Shown: positions 1-8,205 of the stretch, piece by piece | Numbering within the stretch: the stretch's first letter is position 1 | Layout of the letters: each line of letters begins with the position of its first letter | Assembly: GCA_021108075.1 (NCBI GenBank) | Contig: JAIORP010000123.1 | Coordinates: forward strand, 1 to 36,022 | Source: Candidatus Omnitrophota bacterium | GTDB taxonomy: Bacteria > Omnitrophota > Gorgyraeia > Zapsychrales > Zapsychraceae | Direction: 5' to 3' | Length of the DNA: 36,022 nt | Translations under genes and position numbers: made by a program | The notes under the pieces: generated by a model | Told to the model about the DNA's origin: nothing | The model's database searches: none | The model's input: the letters and a program-made list of their open reading frames with translations, nothing else

Positions 1-195
1 TACTCTTTTTTTCTCTTTTACTCAAGCCTCTAACCACAACATTCGATTATATCTCAGATATTTTCGGATCAAACTTGCGGAACATCAATGCGTTTAATAA
101 CGAAAACAATTGGTACAATAGAGAATGCAGATGATAGCTGTTAAAAGCTTGGAAATTATTGGGACTGGAAAAAGTGGCTACAATTTTGTTTTGGC

Positions 196-224
196 TTGAC
201 ATTTTTTAGAAAAAAGGGTATTAT
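196..224 (+). promoter_or_regulatory. Sigma-70-type promoter for the AAA/DUF4143 ATPase
   Basis: TTGACA at 196-201 and TATTAT at 219-224 are separated by exactly 17 bases, and the ATG of the next gene lies at 267. The rest of 1-266 is AT-rich with no coding signal that I can see. Confidence 0.65.
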
Positions 225-266
225 TTGGATATATTAGGTAAAATTTATAAATTATGACGAATTCAT

Positions 267-1582
267 ATGGATAACATGGACAAAAATGAGATATTTTCTA
301 TCCTGAATGACTGGAATTTCTGGCGTCAGGAATTAGACACAGGGGTTGAGAGAGAGGTATATGTAGAGCGTTTTAAGGCCCTTTCCACAAGCAATCAGGT
401 CATTCAGTCACTGGACCCCGGAGGGCGGGAAAGTCTTACCTGATGCGCCAGATGGGGATGGATTTGATAAATAAGGGCGTCAGGAAAGAGAACCTTTTAT
501 ATGTCAATTTTGAGGATCCACGTTTTTCAGAGCTAGACACAAAACTGATGGAATATATCCTTTCCACCTATAAAGAATTTATGGCTCCCAAGGGTGAACA
601 GCATATTTTCATGGATGAGGTTCAGGAAGTTGATGGATGGGAGAAATGGATACGGATGATGCATGAGTTGAAAAAGGCGAAACTTGTCATCTCAGGGTCA
701 AATGCCAAATTGCTGAGTCGGGAATTAGGGACCTTGCTTACCGGAAGACATCTGGATTTGTCGGTTTATCCGTTATCGTTCAAAGAATTTTTGAAATTTA
801 ACGGTATTTTTCAGATGGACAGGATTGATTTGGTGACAAAGGAAACAGAGATTAAGGGATTGCTGCGCAAGTACATTGAATGGGGCTCTTTTCCGGAGGT
901 GGCGCTGTCAGAACAAAAAAAAGAAATTCTCCTCAACTACTTTGGTGACCTTGTGGAAAAGGATTTATTGCGCCGATTCCGGGTGCGTAAATCCTCAGCA
1001 ATGAAGGCCCTTATTAAATATTACCTGAGTAATGCCGGAAACTTGACGACATATTCCTCCATTGAGAAATTTCTCAAATTATCAGCAGACACAGTGGAGA
1101 AGTTTTCCGGTTATTTTGAGGATGTGTACCTGATCTTTTTCCTTAAACGCTTTTCATTTAAGGTGCGGGAGCAGGAAAAAAGTCCCCGCAAAGTCTATGC
1201 GATAGATACGGGTTTGTGTAATGCCGTTGGTTTTCGTTTCTTTGATAATATCGGGAAGCTTGTTGAGAATATTGTCTTCTTGGAATTGCAGCGCAGACAG
1301 GCTATTCATCCCGAATGGGAGCTGTATTACTGGAAGGATGAGCATCATCGTGAAGTGGATTTTATCATCAAGAAAAATAAACAGGTTGAAGAGCTGATAC
1401 AGGTTTGCTGGAATATCAATGATCCCAAGACAAGAACACGGGAAACACGAAGTTTATTAAAGGCGATGGATCAATTCGGGAAAAATGAAGCCAGCATAAT
1501 CACGGATGAACACGAGGCGGTTGAAGATGTAAAGGGCAAGAAGATAGCGTATGTGCCGCTTTGGAAGTGGTTGATTTCTTGA
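267..1582 (+). CDS. AAA_14/DUF4143 ATPase, split by a frameshift at the Walker A motif
   Basis: This is an ATPase of the archaeal/bacterial AAA_14 plus DUF4143 class, usually about 400-450 residues and often found in accessory regions; its cellular role is poorly defined. Reading from the ATG at 267 gives a typical N-terminus (MDNMDKNEIFSILNDWNFW) that runs into TGA at 441. The frame used downstream gives VTGPRRAGKSYLM, a good Walker A, before the Met at 443. Restoring one lost base near 404-410 joins the two as NQVI-x-VTGPRRAGKS, the normal spacing of the family. The Walker B-like HIFMDEVQEVDGW follows about 55 residues after 443. The C-terminal part carries the DUF4143 winged-helix and a PD-(D/E)XK-like end (EVDFII, then IQVCW). 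Translation from 443 alone would lack Walker A and be inactive, so this is a pseudogene, a sequencing or assembly error, or less likely a recoding site. Confidence 0.8.
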
Positions 1583-1948
1583 ATTATATAAAGTTCTCTT
1601 AACGGACCTGCTGTAATGTGAAATAGTGACAGCAGTGATCGGATAAATCGTCTGTTGGAGGAAAGTTGTTATGTGATTTGCTAGAGAAACGGGAGGTTGG
1701 TTGTATCCTGCGTTCTAACATTGATGAAGTGTTGCTCGACGTATGTGAGTTTGCGATGATAAAAGACAGACCGGAAATATCAAAACAAGAATAAGCATCA
1801 GCGAATAGTACTTCGACTACATTGAAATTATCTTTTGATAATTTCAATTCCGCGCGGCATTTGTACTGAGCCATTAAAATCGCGACCCGTAATTTTAATG
1901 TTGTCGAAGTCGTAGAACCAATCTCACCATATTGCTTGCCCGGCATCC
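1583..1948. other. Intergenic region between convergent genes
   Basis: This 366-base gap lies between the ATPase (plus strand) and comM (minus strand). It holds the nested palindrome at 1810-1910. An open stretch of about 46 codons on the plus strand, ending with the TAA at 1792, has no start codon or ribosome binding site and was not called. Nothing else is supportable. Confidence 0.5.
1810..1910. repeat. Nested palindromic repeat downstream of comM
   Basis: The outer arms 1810-1830 and 1890-1910 match as inverted repeats at 19 of 21 positions (acttcgac...). Inside lie two perfect local hairpins: 1821-1832 with 1837-1848 (12 bp, TTTT loop), and 1872-1880 with 1892-1900 (9 bp). The motif ATTRAAATT thus occurs four times in alternating orientation, so the outer stem and the inner hairpins exclude each other. 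The element sits 39 bases beyond the comM stop, between convergent genes. A REP/MITE-like element or a bidirectional transcript end are both possible. Confidence 0.6.
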
Positions 1949-3535
1949 TTACCCCCACCACCCCCGGTCCAGGCACCGGTACTGGATCGCCTCGGCGATA
2001 TGGTTCGGCACAATCTCGTCGTAGTCGGCCAGATCGGCAATGGTTCTTGCGACCTTGATGATGCGGTCGTGGGCGCGGGCTGAGAGCTGCAATTGTTCCA
2101 TCGCCTCCTGCAAAAAGTTCTGGCATTCTTTTGATAACGGACAGAATTGTTTGATCTGGTTGTGCTCCATATGGGCGTTGGCAAAGGTCGATAAGTTAAC
2201 CGATTCAGTGGCGTCACTGCGCGCGCTTTTTTTACTCTCAGAGTTGAAGCGCTCCAATTGTCTTTGCCTCGCCCGTGTCGTGCGTTCTTTTATTTCCGCT
2301 GATGTTTCAATCTGGACGTTATCCCGCGCCATCAATTCCTGCGGGCGCAAACTCGGCACCTCCAGATGGATGTCGATGCGGTCCAGCAAGGGGCCTGATA
2401 TTCTCGACATGTATTTTTGGATTTGCTGTGACGTGCAGGTGCATTTTTTGCGGGGGTCGCAGAACCAGCCGCAGAGGCAGGGATTCATCGCGCAAATAAG
2501 CATGAATTGGGCGGGGAAACAGGTGGTTTTGGCCGCGCGGGCAATGGTCACACAGTTGTCTTCCAACGGTTGCCGCAATGCCTCAAGCACATTGCGCCGG
2601 AATTCGGGCAATTCATCCAGAAATAAGACACCGTGATGGCTAAGGGTGACTTCGCCGGGCTTGGGATAGGATCCACCGCCGATGATCGCCACGTCAGAGG
2701 TTGTGTGATGCGGGGAACGGAACGGCCGGGTCGCTTTGATGCGGTCTTTGTTCTTGATCAGGCCCATGATGGAATGGATCATGGTGGTCTCCAACGCTTC
2801 TTCCAGCGACATGTCCGGCAGGATGGTCGGCAGGCGTTTGGCCAGCATGCTTTTTCCACTGCCCGGAGGGCCCAGCATCAGGGCGTTGTGGGCGCCCGCG
2901 GCCGCGATTTCCAGTCCGCGCTTGACATGCGTTTGTCCTTTGACATCTGAAAAGTCTATCGTGTAGCGGTTGGCATGCCGGATAACCTGTTGCGCGTCAA
3001 TCCTGAATGGAGTCCGGTCTTGCTCATCGCTCAGCAACCACACCACATCGGCCAGTGTTCTGGCAGGATAAATATCGATCGTTTGGGCCAGGGCCGCTTC
3101 TTTGGCATTGGCCTCAGGCACAATAAGCCCTTTGAAGCGACTGTCTTTCATTCCTGCCGCGATGCAAAGAACACCTTTAACCGGTTTAATTTGCCCGTCC
3201 AGCGCGAGTTCCCCTAAAAAAGCGTAATCCTTAAGATCACGCCCGAAGTCTAAATGTTCCGTGGCCGCTAAAATGCCGATGGCCATGGCAAGGTCAAATG
3301 AGGGGCCTTCCTTGCGCACATTGGCCGGGGACAAATTGACCGTGATGCGCTTAAATCCATAGGTATAACCACTGTTTCTTAAGGCTGAACGGATACGTTC
3401 GCGGCTCTCCTTGACAGCATTATCCGGTAGCCCGACGATGATGGTGCCCGGAAGTCCTTTCGCGGCATCCACTTCGATGGTTACAAGAAATGGGGTGAGG
3501 GCATTGATACCGTAACTGTATGTTTGAGCGAGCAT
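1949..3535 (-). CDS. comM: YifB/ComM-family Mg-chelatase-like AAA+ ATPase
   Basis: This 528-residue protein has the full layout of the YifB/ComM family, which acts as a DNA helicase helping branch migration of incoming DNA during natural transformation in some bacteria. An N-terminal Lon-protease-like ChlI domain (about 1-170) starts YSYGINALTPFLVTIEVDAA. The Mg-chelatase AAA+ core has Walker A GPPGSGKS at about residues 222-229 and Walker B VLFLDELPEF near 297-306. A C-terminal Mg_chelatase_C helical domain follows, with the family's arginine-rich SARAHDRIIKVARTIADL. A Cys-rich insert (CLCGWFCDPRKKCTC), usual in this family, is present. The ATG at 3535 is well supported by GGAGG on the minus strand at 3543-3547. 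Length is normal. A diverged copy of its first 26 codons lies upstream at 3821-3898. Confidence 0.95.
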   Translation of the reverse strand: MLAQTYSYGINALTPFLVTIEVDAAKGLPGTIIVGLPDNAVKESRERIRSALRNSGYTYGFKRITVNLSPANVRKEGPSFDLAMAIGILAATEHLDFGRDLKDYAFLGELALDGQIKPVKGVLCIAAGMKDSRFKGLIVPEANAKEAALAQTIDIYPARTLADVVWLLSDEQDRTPFRIDAQQVIRHANRYTIDFSDVKGQTHVKRGLEIAAAGAHNALMLGPPGSGKSMLAKRLPTILPDMSLEEALETTMIHSIMGLIKNKDRIKATRPFRSPHHTTSDVAIIGGGSYPKPGEVTLSHHGVLFLDELPEFRRNVLEALRQPLEDNCVTIARAAKTTCFPAQFMLICAMNPCLCGWFCDPRKKCTCTSQQIQKYMSRISGPLLDRIDIHLEVPSLRPQELMARDNVQIETSAEIKERTTRARQRQLERFNSESKKSARSDATESVNLSTFANAHMEHNQIKQFCPLSKECQNFLQEAMEQLQLSARAHDRIIKVARTIADLADYDEIVPNHIAEAIQYRCLDRGWWG

Positions 3536-3621
3536 TTATAAACCTCCATGTTTGATCGGTGCAATCGTTATGTCCGTATTTGATTTTTGTGTTGCAGTGT
3601 GGCAGTTTATTTGTTGTTAAA

Positions 3622-3770
3622 TCCAGGAGGCTGTCCGAAAATAGAATTTTTGTTCAGAACAAGGCGTGAGACGAGAGAAAACCACAGTCGTACATGTGTG
3701 CGTTGAGGATTTTTTCGAGTTTCGCAACGCGGGACTGGACAAAAACATCATTCCCGGACAGCCTCCTGGA
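3622..3770. repeat. MITE-like palindromic element, 149 bp
   Basis: Perfect 16-base inverted termini (tccaggaggctgtccg at 3622-3637, and its reverse complement at 3755-3770) enclose about 117 bases. Similarity continues inward through a second block (ttttgttcag against ctggacaaaa), giving arms of about 40 bases at roughly three-quarters identity. There is no transposase inside. A small non-autonomous element or a dispersed palindromic repeat fits best. Confidence 0.65.
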
Positions 3771-3790
3771 TGGATTCAGTTCTCCGGCGT

Positions 3791-3898
3791 TTATATCTCC
3801 TCTCGACTGAATAGATCTATTTTCGCGGTATCCACCTTGATTGTAACAAGAAAGGGGGTAAGGACATTCATGCCGTAACGGTCTATTCGCGCGGGCAA
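3791..3898 (-). pseudogene. Remnant of a second yifB/comM 5' end
   Basis: Read on the minus strand from a TTG at 3898, the codons give PARIDRYGMNVLTPFLVTIK and then VDTAK. This aligns without gaps to residues 1-26 of the neighbouring YifB, with about 16 identical residues including LTPFLVTI. The match ends at 3821, and the frame closes at a TAA (3791-3793) after ten unrelated codons. A purine-rich stretch (AAAGGGG) lies just upstream on the minus strand. Over 57 bases the DNA differs from comM at about 10 positions, so this is an old, diverged duplicate and not a recent copy. Confidence 0.65.
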
Positions 3899-4112
3899 AA
3901 GAAACCCCTTTTGTTGTTGTTAAGCCGCTATCCCGACAGTTTTGTTCCGATTCAGCAGGGATTAAAGGTTATCTCTCTATAGGGCTTAAGGTTTTGGCAC
4001 ATCAAAATGGTTGATGAAAATTTAATATTGAATGGCAAATGAGGTGTTTTTGAGGATGACTTAACCTAGCATAAATTTGATTTATCGTCAAGTTTTGGAT
4101 AAGGGAAAAGCC

Positions 4113-4140
4113 TTGCATTTTTTTATGGCGCGATTATAAT
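4113..4140 (+). promoter_or_regulatory. Promoter for the YuiD-like gene
   Basis: TTGCAT at 4113-4118 and a perfect TATAAT at 4135-4140 are 16 bases apart and face the gene starting near 4239. The leader would be about 90 bases long. Confidence 0.55.
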
Positions 4141-4238
4141 GTAGGTTAAATTACGATATTTCTTTTATTTCGATAACTTCAAAATAAAATATTGATTTTT
4201 TTTAACCATAACAGCCTGTTCAGGTCAGGGGATTGCAT

Positions 4239-4682
4239 TTGAAACCGTTATTTAGTAATAAGATTCTTATTATTACTATGTTGATATGGGCGATCGCTCA
4301 AGGTATAAAAGTTGTTCTGGGGATTATTCGGGAGCGCAGGTTTAATTTTAAGTGGTTTATTGGAACGGGTGGAATGCCATCCAGTCACGCGGCTGGGGCA
4401 ACGGCTTTAGCAACAACCTGTGGTTTGGAAGCGGGTTTCGACTCTGTTTTATTTGCCATCGCCACTGTTTTTGCCCTGGTCACCATGTTTGACGCGCAGG
4501 GCGTTCGGCGTTCGACCGGTCAACAGGCAGCGATATTGAATCAGATTTTGGATGATATGTATTGGAAGGGAAAAGTTGAAGAAAATCGGTTGATCGAACT
4601 GATCGGGCACACGCCTTTACAGGTTGTTGTCGGCGGTTTTTTGGGCGGATTATTAGCCGTAATTTTTTATAAATTGTGGTAG
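4239..4682 (+). CDS. Divergent PAP2 family (YuiD/DUF212) membrane protein
   Basis: This small integral membrane protein of the COG1963 acid-phosphatase/vanadium-haloperoxidase-related family (Bacillus YuiD type) is about 147 residues, the normal size. The signature TGGMPSSHAAGATALATT lies near residue 45, followed by the family motif MFDAQGVRRSTGQQA. By analogy with PAP2 enzymes it may act on a lipid phosphate, but no reaction is established for the family and the full PAP2 catalytic set is not present. There is no ATG. TTG at 4239 is preferred, seven bases after AGGGG (4227-4231); TTG at 4233 in the same frame is the alternative. It has its own promoter and stands alone. Confidence 0.88.
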   Translation: MKPLFSNKILIITMLIWAIAQGIKVVLGIIRERRFNFKWFIGTGGMPSSHAAGATALATTCGLEAGFDSVLFAIATVFALVTMFDAQGVRRSTGQQAAILNQILDDMYWKGKVEENRLIELIGHTPLQVVVGGFLGGLLAVIFYKLW

Positions 4683-5068
4683 GATTCATACGGGAGTATG
4701 TCATAATATAGCACTTATATTTTACAGGCATTTTTCGGTCCGGTTCCAACGTGGATTAAATTCCCGCGAAGCCACAAGCCCTGATTTGTTTTCCTGTTGA
4801 AAGGTGTCGCGCGAAACAGAACCGTTAATCAGGATGTTATACCAAATCCATTAATAAATTGTTCTATCTTAATTCTGAAAAGCAGAATGGGCTCTGGTCA
4901 TTATTTAATGGAATTGGTATTACTGGGTTTTTGTCAATCATCTGTATTTTTTTAGAAATAAATCTTATCGTCCGGGTTGGAGTTAAAGATTTCTCATGAG
5001 GCAGGCTCCAACTCAATGGAGTAAAAAATCCGGGTTAAAATTATTGTGATAGTTAAGGAGGATGAAAG
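4683..5068. other. Intergenic region with an 82-bp repeat copy
   Basis: This 386-base gap holds the repeat at 4839-4920 and, at its right end, a strong ribosome binding site (AAGGAGG, 5055-5061) for the next gene. No coding stretch or clear terminator was found. Confidence 0.5.
4839..4920 (+). repeat. 82-bp palindromic dispersed repeat, copy 1
   Basis: The ends are imperfect inverted repeats (ataccaaatccattaa at left, ttaatggaattggtat at right). The same 82-base element occurs in reverse orientation at 15532-15613 with only about 5 differences, all in the middle. A decayed copy lies near 24298-24390 and an end-only match at 35956-35971. Size, termini and intergenic placement suggest a MITE. 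Confidence 0.8.
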
Positions 5069-5893
5069 GTGGATAGACGATTTCTTTTTCTCATAGGTGG
5101 AATAGTTCTTATTATTGCGATTTTTATCGGGATTCCAAAAAAGAAAAATATTGATGACAATCCGCCTGTGGGTGTCCAGCAACAGGATGACCCTGCCGCC
5201 CTGGAAATTTACGAGCAGGCACAATTGCTCAGGGCAGACCGTAAATTGCTTGAGACGAAGAAGCTTTTAGAGCAATTGTTGAATGATTATTCTGATTTTC
5301 AGCAAATCGAACGCATCCAGGAGGAATTAGAAGCGGTCAACATGGAAATCATCCATTCGAATATTCCGACCGAGCAATCAATTGTTCATACGGTCAAGCG
5401 CGGGGATACCTTAGGGGCCCTGGCTAAAAAATTCGGAACAACGGTCGAGTTGATCAAAAAGAACAATAATTTACCAAGCGACATGATCCGCATCGGCCAA
5501 AAATTACGGATATGGACGGGAAAATTTAATATTTTTGTTGATAAATCTCAGAATATTTTGATTTTAAAAAATAAAGAAGACGTTGTTAAGGTCTATAGTG
5601 TGTCCACCGGCGAAAACAATAGCACTCCTGTCGGTGATTTTAAGATAACGACCAAGCTGGTGGATCCGGTCTGGTTTAACCGTGGTGTCGTTGTTCCGCC
5701 GGAAAGTCCGGAAAATGTCTTGGGCAGCCGTTGGTTAGGTTTTAATATAGAGGGCTATGGCATTCATGGGACGACTGAACCGGGAACAATCGGACAACAG
5801 GTGACAGCCGGTTGTGTGCGCATGCGTGATCAGGAAGTCGAGGAATTGTATAGTATTATTCCATTAGGCACGCGTATTAAAATTGTGGATTAG
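5069..5893 (+). CDS. LysM-containing L,D-transpeptidase (YkuD family)
   Basis: This cell-wall enzyme is predicted to form or edit L,D cross-links in peptidoglycan, or to attach proteins to it, in the periplasm. Residues 5-22 form one membrane anchor. A charged helical linker with TPR-like character follows (about 40-95), then a LysM domain (about 107-152; HTVKRGDTLGALAKKFGTT) that binds peptidoglycan, then the YkuD catalytic domain to the end. Catalytic His233 (HGTTEP) and Cys249 (TAGCVRM) have the usual spacing, but the common SHGC motif reads TAGC, so its second His is Ala. The GTG start has a perfect AAGGAGG seven bases upstream. Length (274) fits. It is followed at 69 bases by accA. Confidence 0.93.
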   Translation: MDRRFLFLIGGIVLIIAIFIGIPKKKNIDDNPPVGVQQQDDPAALEIYEQAQLLRADRKLLETKKLLEQLLNDYSDFQQIERIQEELEAVNMEIIHSNIPTEQSIVHTVKRGDTLGALAKKFGTTVELIKKNNNLPSDMIRIGQKLRIWTGKFNIFVDKSQNILILKNKEDVVKVYSVSTGENNSTPVGDFKITTKLVDPVWFNRGVVVPPESPENVLGSRWLGFNIEGYGIHGTTEPGTIGQQVTAGCVRMRDQEVEELYSIIPLGTRIKIVD

Positions 5894-5962
5894 CACGGAC
5901 CGATGAAAAGGAGATATTATTTTTTCGGGTGAAACACGTAGAGAAAGGTTGAGAAATTTTTT

Positions 5963-6943
5963 ATGAGTACTCTGGATTTTGAAAAACCGATTATTGAGTT
6001 GGAGGCCAAAATTAAAGAGCTGGCGGTCTTTAACGCGGATCAAAAAATAAAATTAGAGCCGGAATTGAAGAAATTATCCGATAAGTTGGATAAGATGAAA
6101 ATAGAGATTTATTCTAATCTATCGGTCTGGCAGAGAATACAAATCGCGCGCCATTCACAACGGCCATACACCCGGGATTATATACGAATGATGATGCAAG
6201 ACTTTGTCGAAATCCGTGGCGATCGTGAATTCGCGGATGATGCCGCGTTGATTGGCGGTTTCGCCAGGATCGATGATATCAATGTTATGGTGCTTGGACA
6301 TCAAAAAGGCCGGGATACCAAGGAAAACCTGATGCGCAATTTTGGTTGCGCCCATCCGGAAGGTTATCGTAAAGCTATGCGGTTGATGCGTCTGGCTGAA
6401 AAATTTAATTTGCCGGTCGTCATTTTTATTGACACCCCTGGAGCTTATCCGGGGATAGGGGCGGAAGAGCGTGGTCAAGCCCAGGCGATTGCTTCTAATC
6501 TTTGTGATATGACCCGGCTGACGGTTCCCATTGTCGCGACGGTGATCGGTGAAGGAGGTAGCGGGGGCGCGATCGGGATCGGTGTGGCCAATAAAGTCTT
6601 TATCCTTCAACATTCGTATTATTCCGTGATTTCCCCGGAGGGTTGTGCGTCCATTTTATGGCGCAATGCCGTCAAAGCCCCCCTGGCCGCGGAGGCGTTA
6701 AAGATCACCGGGGAGCATCTGGTGCGGTTTGGTATCGTGGATGATGTGATCCCTGAACCCCTGGAGGGTGCGCACAAGGACCCTGAATTTGTCGCGACGC
6801 ATTTGAAAAAAGTTATCCTGGAAAGTATTCGGGAATTAAATCAATTGTCAGAAAAAGAATTGCTCGACCAGCGATATAATAAATTTCGTCAAATGGGCGT
6901 GTTTAACGAGCCTCAGAAAAAACAAACACCTTCTTCCGGGTAG
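5963..6943 (+). CDS. accA: Acetyl-CoA carboxylase carboxyltransferase, alpha subunit
   Basis: AccA forms, with AccD, the carboxyltransferase that moves CO2 from carboxybiotin to acetyl-CoA, the first step of fatty-acid synthesis. The protein is 326 residues (E. coli 319) and collinear with the family: an N-terminal helical region (LDFEKPIIELEAKIKEL), FVEIRGDREFADDAALIGG, the crotonase-like core with FIDTPGAYPGIGAEERGQA, and the glycine-rich GEGGSGGAIGIG loop that holds the acyl-CoA and biotin oxyanions. The ATG at 5963 is preceded by a moderate purine-rich site (GAGAAAGG). accD is not in this window. Housekeeping, no oddities. Confidence 0.97.
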   Translation: MSTLDFEKPIIELEAKIKELAVFNADQKIKLEPELKKLSDKLDKMKIEIYSNLSVWQRIQIARHSQRPYTRDYIRMMMQDFVEIRGDREFADDAALIGGFARIDDINVMVLGHQKGRDTKENLMRNFGCAHPEGYRKAMRLMRLAEKFNLPVVIFIDTPGAYPGIGAEERGQAQAIASNLCDMTRLTVPIVATVIGEGGSGGAIGIGVANKVFILQHSYYSVISPEGCASILWRNAVKAPLAAEALKITGEHLVRFGIVDDVIPEPLEGAHKDPEFVATHLKKVILESIRELNQLSEKELLDQRYNKFRQMGVFNEPQKKQTPSSG

Positions 6944-7012
6944 TATGGTTTAGCCTTGCCGCGTGCGTGACATTCCCCTCGGGAAAGACCGGGATGTCGC
7001 GACCGAAAATGA

Positions 7013-8107
7013 ATGGTTATTTATTTTAAGAAAAATTATGTCACCAATATGTCTAAACAGGATATTAGAAACTTTTCGTTTGAATCATTATCTGATTATA
7101 TCGCAGACCTAGGCGAAAAAAGATTTCGCGCGCAACAAATATCTGAGTGGATTTATAAAAAAAACATTTCAAGTTTTGATCATATGTCCAACCTCCCGGA
7201 CCTGCTCGTGCGCAAGCTCAATTCCGATTTTCAATGCTTATTATTAACGGTTGTCAAAAAACAGGTGTCTGAGGATGGAACCTTTAAGTTCCTATTCGCG
7301 TTAAACGGAAATGAATACATTGAGACGGTCGTAATACCGACGGAAAAACGTATGACGATATGTCTATCAACCCAGCTCGGCTGCAAATACGGTTGCCGAT
7401 TTTGTGCCAGTGGCCTGATCGGATGGCAGCGCCATCTGACGGGTGCAGAAATTGTCAACCAGATCATAACGGCCCAGGTCCTGCTGGATAAAAAGATGAC
7501 GCATGTCGTTTTCATGGGGATGGGGGAGCCGTTGGACAATGTGGAAGAGGTGCTTAAAGCGATCCATTTGATCAATGGCAAGCAGGGGCTGGGTATCGCT
7601 GCTCGCCGGATAACAATATCAACCTGCGGGATTATACCGGGCATCAAACGGCTGGCTGAAGAGAACATGCAGTTTGAGTTGGCGGTTTCTTTGCATGGTT
7701 CAAGTGATAAGGTCCGCGATGAGCTTATACCGGTCAATAAAAAATATACGTTGAAAAAGTTGATCCAGGCCTGTCATGATTATGTCGCCCGAACGAACAG
7801 GCAGATTACTTTTGAATACATCCTGTTAAAAGATTTAACGTGTACAGAATCGGCCGCGAAAGAGTTGTCGCGTTTACTGAACGGTTTGTTGTGCAAACTT
7901 AATTTGATATTATACAACCCGGTTCAAGAGTTGTCCTATAAGCGCCCGGGCCGGAGAGATGTGGCCATTTTTCGGAAAAGGTTAAGTCAGTTGGACATTC
8001 ACGCGACGATGCGCCGGGCTCGCGGGCAGGACATTACGGCAGCCTGTGGGCAATTGCGGAGGCAAACACAGCGCGAAAGTGAGTTGTTGAATGATAATGA
8101 GACGTGA
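7013..8107 (+). CDS. rlmN: Dual-specificity RNA methyltransferase RlmN
   Basis: This radical SAM enzyme methylates C2 of A2503 in 23S rRNA (and A37 of some tRNAs), affecting translational fidelity. The iron-sulfur cluster motif CKYGCRFC has Cys124, Cys128 and Cys131, and the C-terminal Cys345 (ITAACGQL) is the residue that forms the methyl-RNA thioether. VFMGMGEPLDN, ISTCGIIPGI and LAVSLHGSSDKVRDELIPVN are all in place. The N-terminal helical domain starts MSKQDIRNFSFESLSDY, which makes the ATG at 7049 (352 residues) as plausible as 7013; neither has a strong ribosome binding site. Confidence 0.96.
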   Translation: MVIYFKKNYVTNMSKQDIRNFSFESLSDYIADLGEKRFRAQQISEWIYKKNISSFDHMSNLPDLLVRKLNSDFQCLLLTVVKKQVSEDGTFKFLFALNGNEYIETVVIPTEKRMTICLSTQLGCKYGCRFCASGLIGWQRHLTGAEIVNQIITAQVLLDKKMTHVVFMGMGEPLDNVEEVLKAIHLINGKQGLGIAARRITISTCGIIPGIKRLAEENMQFELAVSLHGSSDKVRDELIPVNKKYTLKKLIQACHDYVARTNRQITFEYILLKDLTCTESAAKELSRLLNGLLCKLNLILYNPVQELSYKRPGRRDVAIFRKRLSQLDIHATMRRARGQDITAACGQLRRQTQRESELLNDNET

Positions 8108-8132
8108 ACGCGGCATGATAAACTAATACACA

Positions 8133-8167
8133 GTGAATCTCCTCGCAGCAGAGCTCGAGGATTTCAC
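8133..8167 (+). other. Hairpin between rlmN and the TMTC-like gene
   Basis: GTGAATCTCCTCG (8133-8145) pairs with CGAGGATTTCAC (8156-8167) apart from one small internal loop, giving an 11-bp stem with a 10-base loop. No T-run follows, so it is not a clear intrinsic terminator. It may be a leader structure or a dispersed palindrome. Confidence 0.4.
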
Positions 8168-8205
8168 TCCATTAAAAATGATTTGTTTAACCCATTAAAG
8201 AGGCT

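Larger units (their letters stand above)
3536..4232. other. Long intergenic region with repeat, remnant and promoter
   Basis: This gap of nearly 700 bases lies between the divergent comM and the PAP2-like gene. From left to right it holds a palindromic repeat (3622-3770), a remnant of a yifB start on the minus strand (3791-3898), a stretch without visible coding signal (3899-4112), and a promoter facing right (4113-4140). Confidence 0.6.

Noticed and set aside
1629..1794. Plus-strand open stretch of about 46 codons after the ATPase
   Set aside because: The residues look faintly protein-like, but there is no start codon, no ribosome binding site and no family I recognise.
1599..2126. Long minus-strand frame of 175 codons beyond comM
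   Set aside because: It overlaps the 3' part of comM in another frame and runs through the palindromic repeat. There is no ribosome binding site and the composition is not protein-like.
2040..2966. Several plus-strand frames opposite comM
   Set aside because: comM is unambiguous on the minus strand. These are shadows caused by its base composition.
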